Source: Galeopsis tetrahit (taxonomy: Eukaryota; Streptophyta; Magnoliopsida; Lamiales; Lamiaceae). Taken from it: a stretch of 64,000 bases of DNA. The notes below the pieces were generated by a model. It was not told the origin of the DNA. It worked only from the letters and a program-made list of their open reading frames with translations, and searched no databases. Positions within the stretch are counted from its first letter, which is position 1; the number at the start of each line of letters is the position of its first letter. The stretch covers positions 32,385,994 to 32,449,993 of the forward strand of contig OY776133.1 in assembly GCA_963675135.1 (NCBI GenBank), written 5' to 3'. Positions 42,400-53,800 of this stretch are shown in pieces. A program made the position numbers and the translations under genes.

Positions 42400-42659
42400 A
42401 ATAAGGATATTTATGTAATTTTATAATTTAATATTTTTATTTATTTTAAAATAAAAGGATATTTTCGTCATTTTATATATATTAATTTAATTTATTAGTA
42501 AGGCGATGCAGTGCGATTGCATAATGCATAGAGCAAACGCACTAATGCGAAGTGCAATCATATAAATTAAATTTTATACGTCAGATCAACGATCTAACGG
42601 TATTTGAAGTATTGCCTTTTGTAAGACAGTGTGAAGCCTGTCTTACCATAGAAAGACCC

Positions 42660-43556
42660 AATAGGCAATTGCTGAGTATTATTAATCTGAACCTTAGGTT
42701 GAATGTTGTCCTTAATCCTATTATTCTTGTTTTTCATAAATGTCTTAAACTGTTTAGTAATGAAAGCCATATAATCAGGATTGTTAAGGTATTCCTCAAT
42801 ATCATCTTCATCAGAATCAATTTCAGTAACATAAGGAGACTTTCCAGAGCCCGATGATACAGATGATGAGGCATCACCTTTGAAAACAAGCACTTTCTTT
42901 TCATTATCAGTCTTTTCAGAAATGTTCATCTCATAAGTTTTCAAAATACCAACTAATTCATTTTGACTTATCACATCAGTGTCCTTAGCTTCTTCTATAG
43001 CACATATCTTAGGTTCAAAACGTTTAGGAACATATCTAAGAATTTTATGTACTAACCTTTGATTTGATATTGGATCACCAAGAGAATGAGCTTCATTTGA
43101 AATCTCAGTCAGCTTTTCGTTGTAAGATGAGATGGTTTCATCTTCTTTCATCCTCAAGTTTTCAAACTTAGTTCCAACCATACGTAGTCTGGTCCTTCGT
43201 ACACTATCCGATCCTTCACAATGTTCTTGCAGTCTATCCCATGCATCCTTCGAAGAAATGCAGTTTGATATGATTTTGAACATTGAGGCATCTGTTGAGG
43301 TGAAGATTGCATTCAATGTCTTTGAATTGTAACTCGCCGTTGTGATTTCTTCAGCCGTCCAATCGAGCTCTCTCTTGATTCGAGCTTCATTATCTTCATC
43401 CGCAGCAGTTCTTAGTTGAGTCCAACCAGCAAGAACACTCCTCCAGGCTCGTTCATCAATGGATTTGATGTACATCCTCATCTTTGGTTTCTAGAAAGCA
43501 TAATTTGTGCCATCTAGAAAAGGAGGCTTTAGTGCGGGTGAAAGTGGATACTCCAT
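42660..43556 (-). pseudogene. element 3 gag, N-terminal part
   Basis: Starts at ATG 43556 (MEYPLSPALKPPFLDGTNYAF), then has TAG at 43491-43493 in place of the expected Trp of the gag signature, then KPKMRMYIKSIDERAW. The UBN2-type gag core (SSKDAWDRLQEHCEGSDSVRRTRLR, FENLRMKEDETISSYNEKL) spans the middle. The frame stops at the MULE edge and resumes at 40691. Confidence 0.82.
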
Positions 43557-43608
43557 TTCAGATTTTACACACTCTAAGCAGAATCTCTACTTAGTGTATC
43601 AAGTAGTT

Positions 43609-43621
43609 GGCTCTGATACCA
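43609..43621 (-). promoter_or_regulatory. primer binding site of element 3 (initiator Met-tRNA)
   Basis: Minus-strand tggtatcagagcc, two bases inside the LTR edge. Confidence 0.88.
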
Positions 43622-43623
43622 AC

Positions 43624-44395
43624 TGAAAGTGTGTGTGCGTGCGAAATCAGAGATGTTGTCTGTTGTGTTGGAACAATCTAGACAACACTATGCAGCGGAA
43701 ATTAAAATGCACGTACTGAAAATGGAAGTATTCAAAATTTGCATAGATTATAAAATAATCTATGCTGTTCACTATATAAAAATATGTGAAACGAGTACAA
43801 CCTCTTTGAGGTGTATAATTACACTACGAAAGTGTATAATGATTTACTAAGTTCTATGAAACTATCTCCCTCATAGATCTAATCACACAACCTAGTAAAT
43901 AAGACTATGTCCTAACACACTACTATTCGGGTTTATAATAATGTGAAGAACTACAAGAAAAAACAAAGATATTCCTAACTAGAAGCGTATATAGCGTTCA
44001 ATAGAGTAGTAGTCGATTTCAGCTTTTCTTCTTGTGTATCTTGTGTTGAGGGCAGCTTCTGTATCTATAGGCTTCATTCACGAACTGCCATCAACTCCCA
44101 TGATCGCCTCAACCTTGAGATCATGCGGTTATAACTTCTCTCCACCACTCCTAGAATTTAGGGACTTGTTATACCATGGCCTAATAACTTCTCACTCCCA
44201 CGCAGTGGCATGACTTGGTGTTGCCCACGTCTTCTAACTGCTCTGGGGACATCATTAGACAACAAGTGTAAGATAAGAGTTAGTGAAAGAAGGAAGGGCA
44301 AATTCTGATGTTGTCATGAGTGTTGGGAACATTAAACACAACAGTCGGCTGTCAGTGTTGGATCATTAAACATAACACTCATATCAACATCAACA
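43624..44395 (-). repeat. 5' LTR of element 3
   Basis: About 772 bp. On the minus strand it starts tgttgatgttgatatgag and ends cacacactttca next to the PBS. The outer edge is inferred from TG and from the end of the Ulp1 gene sequence. The 3' partner is missing. Confidence 0.7.
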
Positions 44396-46202
44396 GTATA
44401 CATTATATTTGATGAATTAGTGTAATCTTATAGAAAAAATAATAAAATAAATGATCTCACGTTCATTACATATATATAAAAATAAGGGCGTTTGACTTAC
44501 CACGAGCATAGCATTTTTTAGATATGGATCATTGGAGCCGGCTGTCCTGGGGCGTAGTGAATTGAAAAATGTCCATTGATTCTTCTTAATATCAAGCTTT
44601 AACAAAGTCCAATGTCCAGTGACGTTTGAGCGAGTTCTTGCTCCACTCTCCGTTATGTTAACAGGAAATAGGAGAAAATCTTTATCGACAGCATCTTCCA
44701 ATGGACGTTCAATTAGCACACCAAATATCTTTTGTTTAGAAATTTCCCTCTTTTGTATCAGAACCTTAAATGTAACAATTTGCACGTCACCGCACATTAG
44801 TATAATATTCAATGCAATCTAAATTTATACAAAATAAACATGTTTGTCATATATTACCCAGCATGATGACGTAAAAGTCGTCACTTTTCTAGCACTAGGG
44901 TGTGTCTGGAATAGCCTCAAACGAATTAATTCGGACCAAGCATCGATTACCTATTACATTACACATGTAGCAGTAGAGATGTTAAGTAAAATACGTTTTC
45001 TAATACATAGCAAAATATAGTATAATATATTTATACCTCGTTGTCCAGACATTGATTGTTTAGCACGCTGATTAGCATCCCAACTGTAACATGCGTCAAC
45101 GGACCATTCCCAATGAAAATTACGTGACTGCATTTTTAAAATTCCATTATTTTCAGATAATAAGCGGGAAATATTTGATATTTGGTACCCACATAAATTA
45201 CACAAATGAATATAAATTGGAAATAACAATTTACCTATCTCCATTTTCAACGAACTTTTTATAAATTCCATCTTTCAATTCTCGTGGACAATTTTTCACT
45301 GTTCCAAGACGATTATCAAAAGGGTTCTTCACAGAACGTTTAACTTTATTCTTGTTTGCAGCAGCTGTTGCATCGTCTCCATCACTGTCGTCTATTTCAT
45401 GAACTTTCATCAAATCTTGAGTAAGAGGCTGTGGTGACATCTGAACTGGTTTCCTGGTTGATGCCCTTGTTCGGCCCTTCACACGTTTAGCCATCGAACT
45501 AATGAAGTGCGTCTCACTCTCTTCATTCTCAACCTTAACTTTTGATGTTGGATGGCTTTTCACTGCATTCCCATCATCATCACGGGGGGAGGACACATCA
45601 GGTATTACAATGTTTGATAATGGCATTCTAATACTCACAGAAGCCGCACCAACTGTTGAAGGCTTAGTATTTTCGCTGTTGTTCGAACCTAATACATGAG
45701 CACTAGCTGAAGCTGTATTTCCTTTAGAAGCATTGTCATCCATAGCAATTTCATCTGCGATAACAGCGGTATCAACATCCACATTCTCACTCATTCTATG
45801 TACTCCAACATCTGTCGTATTTGCTTCAACTGTATTCTTCCCACCCCAAGGTCCCTCATTCGAAACAATTTTCAAAAACTTATCATACACAGCCTTCCCT
45901 GCAAAAAATCTCTCTACCGCTTGTTTTTCAATTTCATCTATTTGTTTGATTACTGCCTCATCTTCAAACAGTTGGGTCGGGGTTGGTCCTCTAACCATCT
46001 CTACCTCTCTTCTCAGCAGCGCAATCTCAGATTCAAGATGATTTATAACATCAGTTTTCTGAAGTATTTCTAGTTGATTACGAACTCGCTCATTCTGCAT
46101 CTGTTCTTTCAATAATTTAATTTCAAGACGCATATCCTCTATTTCACTTCTTCGGCCACCGTCATCCTTCTCACCTGCTCTTGCAGAATCAACATTCAAA
46201 AT

Positions 46203-46213
46203 CCCCCCCCCCC
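46203..46213 (-). other. G11 homopolymer that breaks the Ulp1-like frame
   Basis: Frames on either side read GHNEGGGDF and LNVDSARAGEKDDG. One base fewer would join them. This is the same type of break as in the two F-box genes. Confidence 0.7.
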
Positions 46214-46907
46214 TCGTTATGTCCTACATCCACTGGCACATACCCATCTTGAGTATTATCCCCGTCCAAGATAGTCTTGTTCAAATCACTGCAAACTTTC
46301 ATCACTGTGTCCTCGAATTCATTTGCATCTCTCATTGAACTATCAAAACCCAAGTCAAATGAAGGCCCCTTGTCAAATTTTGCTGTATCATCCTTTGATG
46401 AAGAACCAACTTCAAACCTACGTACAGATGACTCATCAACAACTGTTTTCCCCCTTCCAATCGACTCCGAGTTTGTTTGTCCAGCTGCAGCTCCGCTTGA
46501 ATTCACCGGAGCATCTGTCATATTTCCTGCATTACTCTCAACTGGTGGACTATCTTTCGTCGATCTGACTGCTGCGAGTGCGTCATATTGCACCACTTCC
46601 CACGATTCTGCAGTTAGCTTTTCCGGGTACACCTGCAAACATATTTGCAGGTTACACGTACTCATCTCATTCACTTGCATTAGATAACCTACAATAACGC
46701 TCGTTCAAAAATTAGTATTCTTTTATACCTTTGTGTATCTATGCAACCGTCCATTGAATATAGCCCCATTTAACTCATTCAGATCCCACTTTAAAAACCT
46801 TGGGAAAGCCTTCCTGTCCACCGGATGAACAAGCGATGTGTGTTCGCACAACCAGTACTGATATTGCATCAAGATCAACATTCGTCAGCAAGTAATAAAA
46901 TATAATA

Positions 46908-47143
46908 CTCCCTCCGTCCCAGGATTACTTGCATACTTACTGTTCACTCACTTTTTTAAAAATATTATAATAAATAAAATTTTAAGATATAATTTTATAA
47001 AAAAATAAGTAAGTGAATGGCCTTATATGTATATATGGACCATAAAAATAATTACATTAAATGTAATATTGTAGATATTATACGGGTGAAGTTTCTAAAG
47101 GTCCGAAAAAGTAGGTGTGCAAGTAATCCTGGGACGGAGGGAG
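46908..47143. mobile_element. Stowaway-like MITE in Ulp1-like intron
   Basis: 236 bp with inverted ends ctccctccgtccc / gggacggagggag and TA on both sides. It lies in the intron between exons 47177 and 46857. Internal sequence differs from the other MITEs here. Confidence 0.8.
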
Positions 47144-48993
47144 TACAATAGTTTATAGTTTTTAAAAGTTACTTACAGGCAAAAGCATTGCACATCCACC
47201 AACTTTCATATCCTTGCTTCTCTTCAAACTATTAATCAAATTCACAACAAAGAATGCAGACCAGTCGTATTTGCACATTCCATTGAAATCTTCCAAATAC
47301 GATGTCATATACCAAGATAAGGCCCCACTCCTTACAGGGCATAGTATACCGCCCAAGACGTAGCAACAAAGAAGTCTACATACATCCTGTATAGATTCAG
47401 TATCTGTTAATTCAACCATTTCCTCTATCTTATTCAGGAAAATAGGCATGTACAAAGGGAAGTTTGGCGGTTTCATTACAAGTTCTTCCCTAAAACACCT
47501 TCTGATCCACTCTGGATGGGTGTACTTATCTCCTCTCAAACTAATCTTCTCCTCACCTGATACTATTCCAAATACAAGATCTGCATCTTCTCTTGTAATT
47601 TTTAGCTCTTTTGAACCGACAATGAAGCACTCTGACTCTTCATCAAACATTCGTACTATGTCTCTTATATCATCTTCAATTTTCATGCTGCTGTTAAACA
47701 TCGATTCACTTCCATTGCGTAGAAACGAGATCAATAGAAGATAGAAGGGAGTTTTCCTCAACTCATTAAAATGTTGTTCGGTAAACCGTACTGGCTGCAA
47801 CTCAGTAAAAGTTGTTCTAATGTTCGACCTATAATAACTCTGCTTTCTGTCAATTTGGACACCTTCTGTTTAGCAGAAAATAAAACATGTAAAAATTCAG
47901 AAATACAAAATATTATCAACTATTAATATTATCAGAAATAAGATATAAACCAAATCTGTTCTTGGCCCTTAGACGCTTGTGCTTCATATCCTTTCTCCCT
48001 CTCTCATATTCTTCTCCTTCACTTGCTGTGAACATCAATGAACACACTTAAAAGTTAAGAAAGATTCATATAATAGAAACAACCAGTAAACCCAGTATCA
48101 TTAATTTGATTATTACCTTCTATAGGGTCATCTGAGTAATCACTACTCTGTTTGCTTGATTCAAAATCACTTTCAAAATCTGTATGAGTGAAATAAAATA
48201 TATTAGCATTATAATGACATTGTAAACAACATAATTGTTTTATGTAATTAAAATTTTTACCGGAATCTGACGGGACAACAACATATCCCAAAACACGCTT
48301 CCCTGAATACAGTTAAAATATATAAATATACATTCATCATTAATAACTAAAAAGGGTTTTACTATAAGATGTTACAGACCTTTATGTTTTACCCTCATTT
48401 TATCTAATCGATCGCCTTTTACTCCGGAACCTGCCAATTTGTGTGTTAGCAAGATATAAATTATTCTCATCAAATGCAGTTAATTACTTTTTTCATACAT
48501 TATTTACTTCTCTACACATACATACAATTTTTGTGTGAGTTACACCCCAGATATGCTAACCTACACCCATAATACATGAGTAGGTTCTCCCAAAACATGG
48601 ATATATGCAATAGCAACTGCAAATATTCATACATTATGTGGTACAATTCTGCATAATGCAATCCTTTCATGCACTTGCAGCTGCTACACCTTTGTGCATG
48701 CAGTATATACATAAGATCTCCAACCACTATCAACACCACTGCCATATGTATATATATTTTTTTGAAATCCTCTGTTCCAATGGCCAAATTAAACAAGTAT
48801 CTACTGGTAATGACATTTTTTGAATAATAAATGCTATTAAATCTTCATTTAAACAGAAATCAGTAAAAAATATTTTCGAAGTACCTTTGTTAGTCCTTAA
48901 TGACACTCGTATTTGCCTACTTCTATTCCTCTTTCCTTTTTTTGGCATATCTTCTTCATCTATTCGGACTCCTTTCCCCTTGTCCCTAGTCAT

Positions 48994-50359
48994 ACCTGTA
49001 TATAAAAGAACATTACCCAAACATAATATAAAAAAAATGGTGAGTTTATCTGAATCAGAAGTTTACAGTCTTGAACAAACACAACCAAAATAAAATTCGG
49101 AAAACAGAATCATAACATTAAACGAAATTAAATTATTTCAATACGACAATCGAGCTTCACTCGTTACAAACCCAAATCTGAAAACTGCAAATATGCAAGT
49201 GGGTTTCAAAAAATATCTAATTTCATTTCTCGAAATCACTGTTTTTTAGTTTAAATATACATGCAATATGTTCTAGAATCAACAGAATAACTACATACCT
49301 TCGATGCAGGTCGTGGAAATTTCTTGGGATGCAGCCGGTGGAAAAACCTCCGATCAATGTGCAGCGTTGAAAAAGAGAGAAGGTGGAATTTTAGGTTTTG
49401 ATGCTTTCGAAATGGAAGGTGTCCGAAATATGGTATGTTTGTATCAATTTTCAGCGCGTTTACCGATGAATAATTATAAAGATTCAAATACGGCCAAGAT
49501 TTGTAGTTGGGTAATTAATGTAGAATACTAATTACATTTCAGGGGCAATAGCGTAATCTTTATTATGGTTATGAACTTTTCTGTAATTACATTGAAGAAT
49601 GTTTTTTTTTGTTAAAACACTAGATGAAATGACCTATAGTATTATTGCCCCCAAAAAAATTACACAAAGTGAATCATTGTACATGATCAAATTTAGCATG
49701 TTCTTGTTCCTATATTGTATATATGACCCGTGAACTTATAAAACTACAACTCAATCATATTTTAAAGGGAAAAAATGATTTAAATACTAAAGTGGAGATA
49801 AGATCATATAACACTAGACTTTTGCTCAAAAAATATTTATTAGAAGACGATGTAGCGTCTTTCTGGTATGAAAGTGACACGTGTAACGACAAATTCTAAT
49901 ATGAACAAAACTACACATGGCGACACAAGGAGAGTCGCGTCCTCCTTTTAATGTATAAGATTTGCAATTAACTCATATATATATATATATATATATATAT
50001 TACTGTTATATAAATACATAACCTTAGCTCCTTAAAAAAAATTGATAAAGAAAATATAATTGATAATTTAATTTGTTAATTGTTTTTAATATTATATCAC
50101 ATTAAATAAAATATTCATTGTTGAATAATTTGAGTGGTTAATTTTTTTAATTATCAATACTAAACAACATAATGCAACAATAAATATATTTTTTAAGAAG
50201 TTTTAATGTTTTTTTCTGTAAATATAATATACATATATATTATAATTATATATATGTTAGTATTTTGAATTATTAAAAGAGAATGGCCCCCATAACTTCG
50301 AGTTCTCGGTCCGTCCTGGAGCCAGCTATCAAATTGAGTCACGTATAGACGGTATAATA
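48994..50359. promoter_or_regulatory. 5' flank of the Ulp1-like gene and intergenic DNA
   Basis: A minus-strand donor-like cgaag|gtatgt at about 49297 and the acceptor atatacag at 48996 suggest a 5' UTR exon to the right of 49297. Beyond about 49560 the sequence is AT-rich with an (AT)n run at 49975-50000. No other gene is seen. Confidence 0.4.
49975..50000. repeat. (AT)13 microsatellite
   Basis: Uninterrupted at repeat of 26 bp. Confidence 0.9.
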
Positions 50360-50590
50360 CTCCTGTTTTGTTCCACAATAACTTTCACACCATTAAAATG
50401 AAAAACTTTTTACAAACTTCACCCTCGTAATATCATCAATTTTATGCAAATGTCATATTTTTCTCCACACATACACAAAAATGAACTCATTTAAGTTTTA
50501 TAAAATTACTCCTTAAAACTCCACTCATTATTATATTTTTTTAATATGTGTGTCCATCTTCCTATGAAAATGATTATGGGACAGAGGGAG
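50360..50590. mobile_element. Stowaway-like MITE, degraded
   Basis: Shares the interior (ccacaataactttcacac, ccactcattatta, tgtccatcttcctatgaaa) with the MITEs at 52397 and 59524. The left end is changed (ctcctgttttgttcc), the right end is gggacagagggag, and TA lies outside. Confidence 0.75.
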
Positions 50591-50885
50591 TATCATTTTT
50601 TCTTTCTTTCTACCTTTTCTATTTATTTTTTCTTGCGTTAGATTGAGCTTAAGCTCATACTCTGTTTTTAGATATTTACAAATATATTTATATATATTAA
50701 ATTAAAAAAGAAATATTTTATGGCAGGGGGGAGGCGAAGTTTGTTTTTGTGGGCCAACGTGAAGGTTTTGTGTTGAGCTGATTCAACCAAATTTTCTCCT
50801 ATTATTAGACTACTTTCTCTCTACATTTGGGCTCAAGTTTTTTTTTTTCTGAAAGTAAGGCTCAAGTTTTTAAGCGGCGGTGCAA

Positions 50886-53800
50886 ATGCAAGCTGCGCTA
50901 ATATTACCGCCGTCCTCTTCCACGTTCATACCCATCACCACCACAACTGGACTAAAATCCATTGGTTTCAACTCCCTAACAACATCAACGATCAACAACC
51001 ACCGGCAGCGGCGCCACTTCTCTGTGAATTGTCGTAACGTCGATATGGCGGCGGCGGCACCATCGTCTGTTGGAACTGCCCCCAAGTGGGCTCAGAAGAC
51101 TGTTGTCATTCCTGCCCAGAGGCGAGGTTGCCATCTCATCACCTCCAAGGTACCTCCAATCCTTTTTTAATTTGTTACTTCTGCCGAATTAGGTTTTCTT
51201 GTTCATTTATCAGAATTTTGTTGTGGAAGAATGATTACGAGAGGGATTTTATGTATTAATTACTGAATCAGGCAGAGTCGTGGAAATTTAGGAGTAAATT
51301 TTAGTTAGGGACTAGAATTTGCTGATTGGGATTTATATGGCCATCAACTAAGAACTGCTTTAACCCACAGAAATAGCTCTAATCTTAATAATTGAAATGA
51401 ATGTTTCATTCATCCATTAAAAAAAAAAAGGTCCTCTTATTGCAAATAACTAAGAATTTAGCATTGCATATACTTCTTCTACTGGTTTTTTACATATAGG
51501 CTTTGACATATCAACAGGTAGCCCTAAATGTCTTTTCGATTTAGATACGGTAGTTATAAAATGGTGTTACCCAAGAAGAGTTGGAATATGTTATGGTGCA
51601 ACATTTGTGTGTTCTTTTTTTGCTCAATGATACAAGTCAAGAAATTAAGTGTTGAATGTTGCCCTTATTCTGCTACTTATGGCTCACCACCTTTTATCTT
51701 GTCTCAGATTTTGAAGGAGATTGGGCAGGATTTATCAGGGTTTAAATGTGGCCTTGCTCACTTTTTCCGTAAGTTCAACTCTACCTTTTCAATATTATAG
51801 TTTTTCAACTATAACTATTTTATTTCAGTTTAACGTCCTTCTCTTTCCTTTCTTGCCATTTGGATGCATCTTTGTGTACAACAGTGCAGCACACAAGTGC
51901 TTCGTTGACTGTAAATGAAAACTATGACTCTGATGTCAGAGATGACACGGAGACATTTCTGAACAAAGTTGTTCCAGAGGTAGGTTTTCTTTCACCATAG
52001 CTATACATGGTGGTATGCACTATTAGCAATTGATGTTCATTTGGTTATGTCCATGGTCTCAGGGAAGGTCCGCACCCTGGAAGCATACTATGGAAGGTAG
52101 GTTCTCGATATCCTCTCTTCTCATTTTGATTAAAAGATATAATCTCAAGAGGGTTCTATCCCTTAATTGGAGATGCATCTATCATGAAATGCTGCAATCT
52201 CAATTGTTTCATGTACAATTGCTCTATTAAAAACACACAAAAAAAACTTGTAGAGACCGTGTGCATATTAATAATTGGCAAAAATTTGTATGCACCAGGT
52301 GCGCTGTGCAATTCAAGTGTATTTTTAAATGGTATTAGTTGTTTTTCTAAAAGGTATTAGTTTCTTAGTTTTAGTTGTTTTCACTGAAAAATATTACTCC
52401 CTCCGTCCTACAATAACTTTCACATTTTCATTTTCGAACGTTCCACAATAATTTTCACACCCTTAAAATGGAAAACCCTTTATAAACTCCACCCTCACAA
52501 TATTCTCAATTTTACACAAAATGCCATTACTTTTGTGTTACATATAAGCGACGGAAGAAGGTTAATAAGACTTAATGATAGAATAGGTCAAAGTTAGTTG
52601 GGAGGCCTAAACATTGTAACCGCCACATATGCATATAAATAGGCTGTAACCCATAACAGTTAGGGTATTGATTCATTGTGTAATTTCGGCTTTAAGCTGG
52701 GCAGAGTATTCTCTGAGGACTCTTTTGAGTATTACCTTCTGTTTTCATTCCGTTTCATTCGCGTTTAGCTTCATTCTATTCTTGTTGCTATCAATTGGTC
52801 CGACCTTGCCGGTTATCATGACGCGGAACGATTCGCGTATGGATGCTCTCGAAGCGATGGTCACGGCACTTTCCAAGAGCAACGATTCCACGCAAGCACG
52901 CCTCGACGCAGTCCAGGCTTCGATATCTTCACTTGAACAACTCTTTCTGGGGGCTTTCAAAGACAAAGGCCCAGCCTCCTCCAGTTCCACACCAGAACCT
53001 ATAGACTCGGAAGAATCCGCTCCAGCCGTTCCATCGCCACCCTTCGTGCGGCCAACTCTTAAGTTCGATCTCCCGACATTCTCGGGTGATGATCCATCGG
53101 CATGGTTGGCCAGGGCAGACCAATTCTTTACTATCCACAATGTTCCAGCAGACACTCGGGTTAGCCTAGCCCTAATCGCCATGGAAGGACATGCCCTCCA
53201 CTGGTTGCAATGGACAATGAGGCGTTTTCCACACCTTTCTTGGTCCCAATTCACGCAAGAACTGATTAAACGATATGGCGACGACCCTCAGGCCAATCCG
53301 TATGAAGCCCTAGCTCAGACACGACAAATCCACTCCGTGGACACTTACATCGAGTGTTTCATTACCCGTTTGGCCGCGGTACCAGCCCTTTCCGATACCA
53401 TCGCATCGGGTCTCTTCTTGAACGGTCTCCGAGAGGATATTCGCCTACGCATTCACACTAAGGATGCAACCGACATAGGCCCAACTATGCATTTAGCACG
53501 CGAAATCGAGAAACAACTCGACGCCAATAAACTGCCCAGTACACGAACCACAGGCCCCTATCCTCCGCGCTCCATTCCGTTTCGCTCTCAACCGTCGGGC
53601 CAGCCCACAACCCGAACCCCTTTTAACCCATCAGTGCCACGGGGGTTCCGTCCAGTGGGAAACCAACCAACAACGTCCACACCATCCGCATTACACCGCG
53701 ACACGGCCGAGTTTCGCCCGAACCGATCCGCGCAAGATTCATCGGCGTCTACCCCCTTTCCTCGGAACCGTCCCAGTCGCCAAATGTCCCAATCGGATTA

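Larger units (their letters stand above)
40692..42659. mobile_element. non-autonomous MULE (Pack-MULE) inserted in gag of element 3
   Basis: 1968 bp. The ends are inverted: the left reads gggcttttctatggtgagac and the right, reversed, reads gggtctttctatggtaagac. Similarity runs through acaaaaggc at about 45 bp and resumes further in (gcgatcgcacttcgca). The 9-bp duplication and TIR form are diagnostic of Mutator-like elements. No transposase is encoded. The interior holds a protein-kinase fragment (minus strand), a GC-richer segment at 41640-41990 of unknown origin, and a SINE. Confidence 0.9.
34472..44395 (-). mobile_element. element 3: Ty1/copia (Sirevirus-like), 3' end missing, interrupted by a MULE
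   Basis: Minus-strand order: LTR 44395-43624, Met-tRNA PBS, gag, pol, spacer, third ORF truncated at 34472 by the LTR of element 2. A 1968-bp MULE sits in gag. Gag and pol read as a single frame, unlike elements 1 and 2. Lesions: TAG at 43491, the MULE, TAA at 37722, TAG at 34934 and loss of the 3' end. It inserted into the Ulp1-like gene. Confidence 0.88.
44501..48993 (-). pseudogene. Ulp1-like (C48) cysteine protease gene, 3' end lost to an LTR
   Basis: Related to transposon-associated plant Ulp1/SENP-like proteins that cleave ubiquitin-like modifiers. Coding exons on the minus strand: 48993-48885, 48430-48380, 48302-48261, 48179-48117, 48025-47951, 47865-47177, 46857-46729, 46632-45235, about 45127-45030, 44950-44858 and 44818-44501. 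Nearly all have GT-AG sites in matching phase. Exon 47865-47177 is the N-terminal plant-specific domain (VRLLCCYVLGG-type block). Exon 46632-45235 is Ser/Asp-rich with a coiled coil. The last two exons hold the protease core: VIDAWSELIRLR and HWTLLKLDIKKNQWTFFNSL (catalytic His; Asn stands where Asp is usual). The Gln and Cys exon is absent because element 3 begins in the next intron. A G11 run at 46203-46213 shifts the frame. Confidence 0.7.

Noticed and set aside
49304..49531. Open frame on the plus strand near the Ulp1-like gene start
   Set aside because: No recognisable domain. It overlaps the expected 5' UTR exon and promoter of the minus-strand gene.
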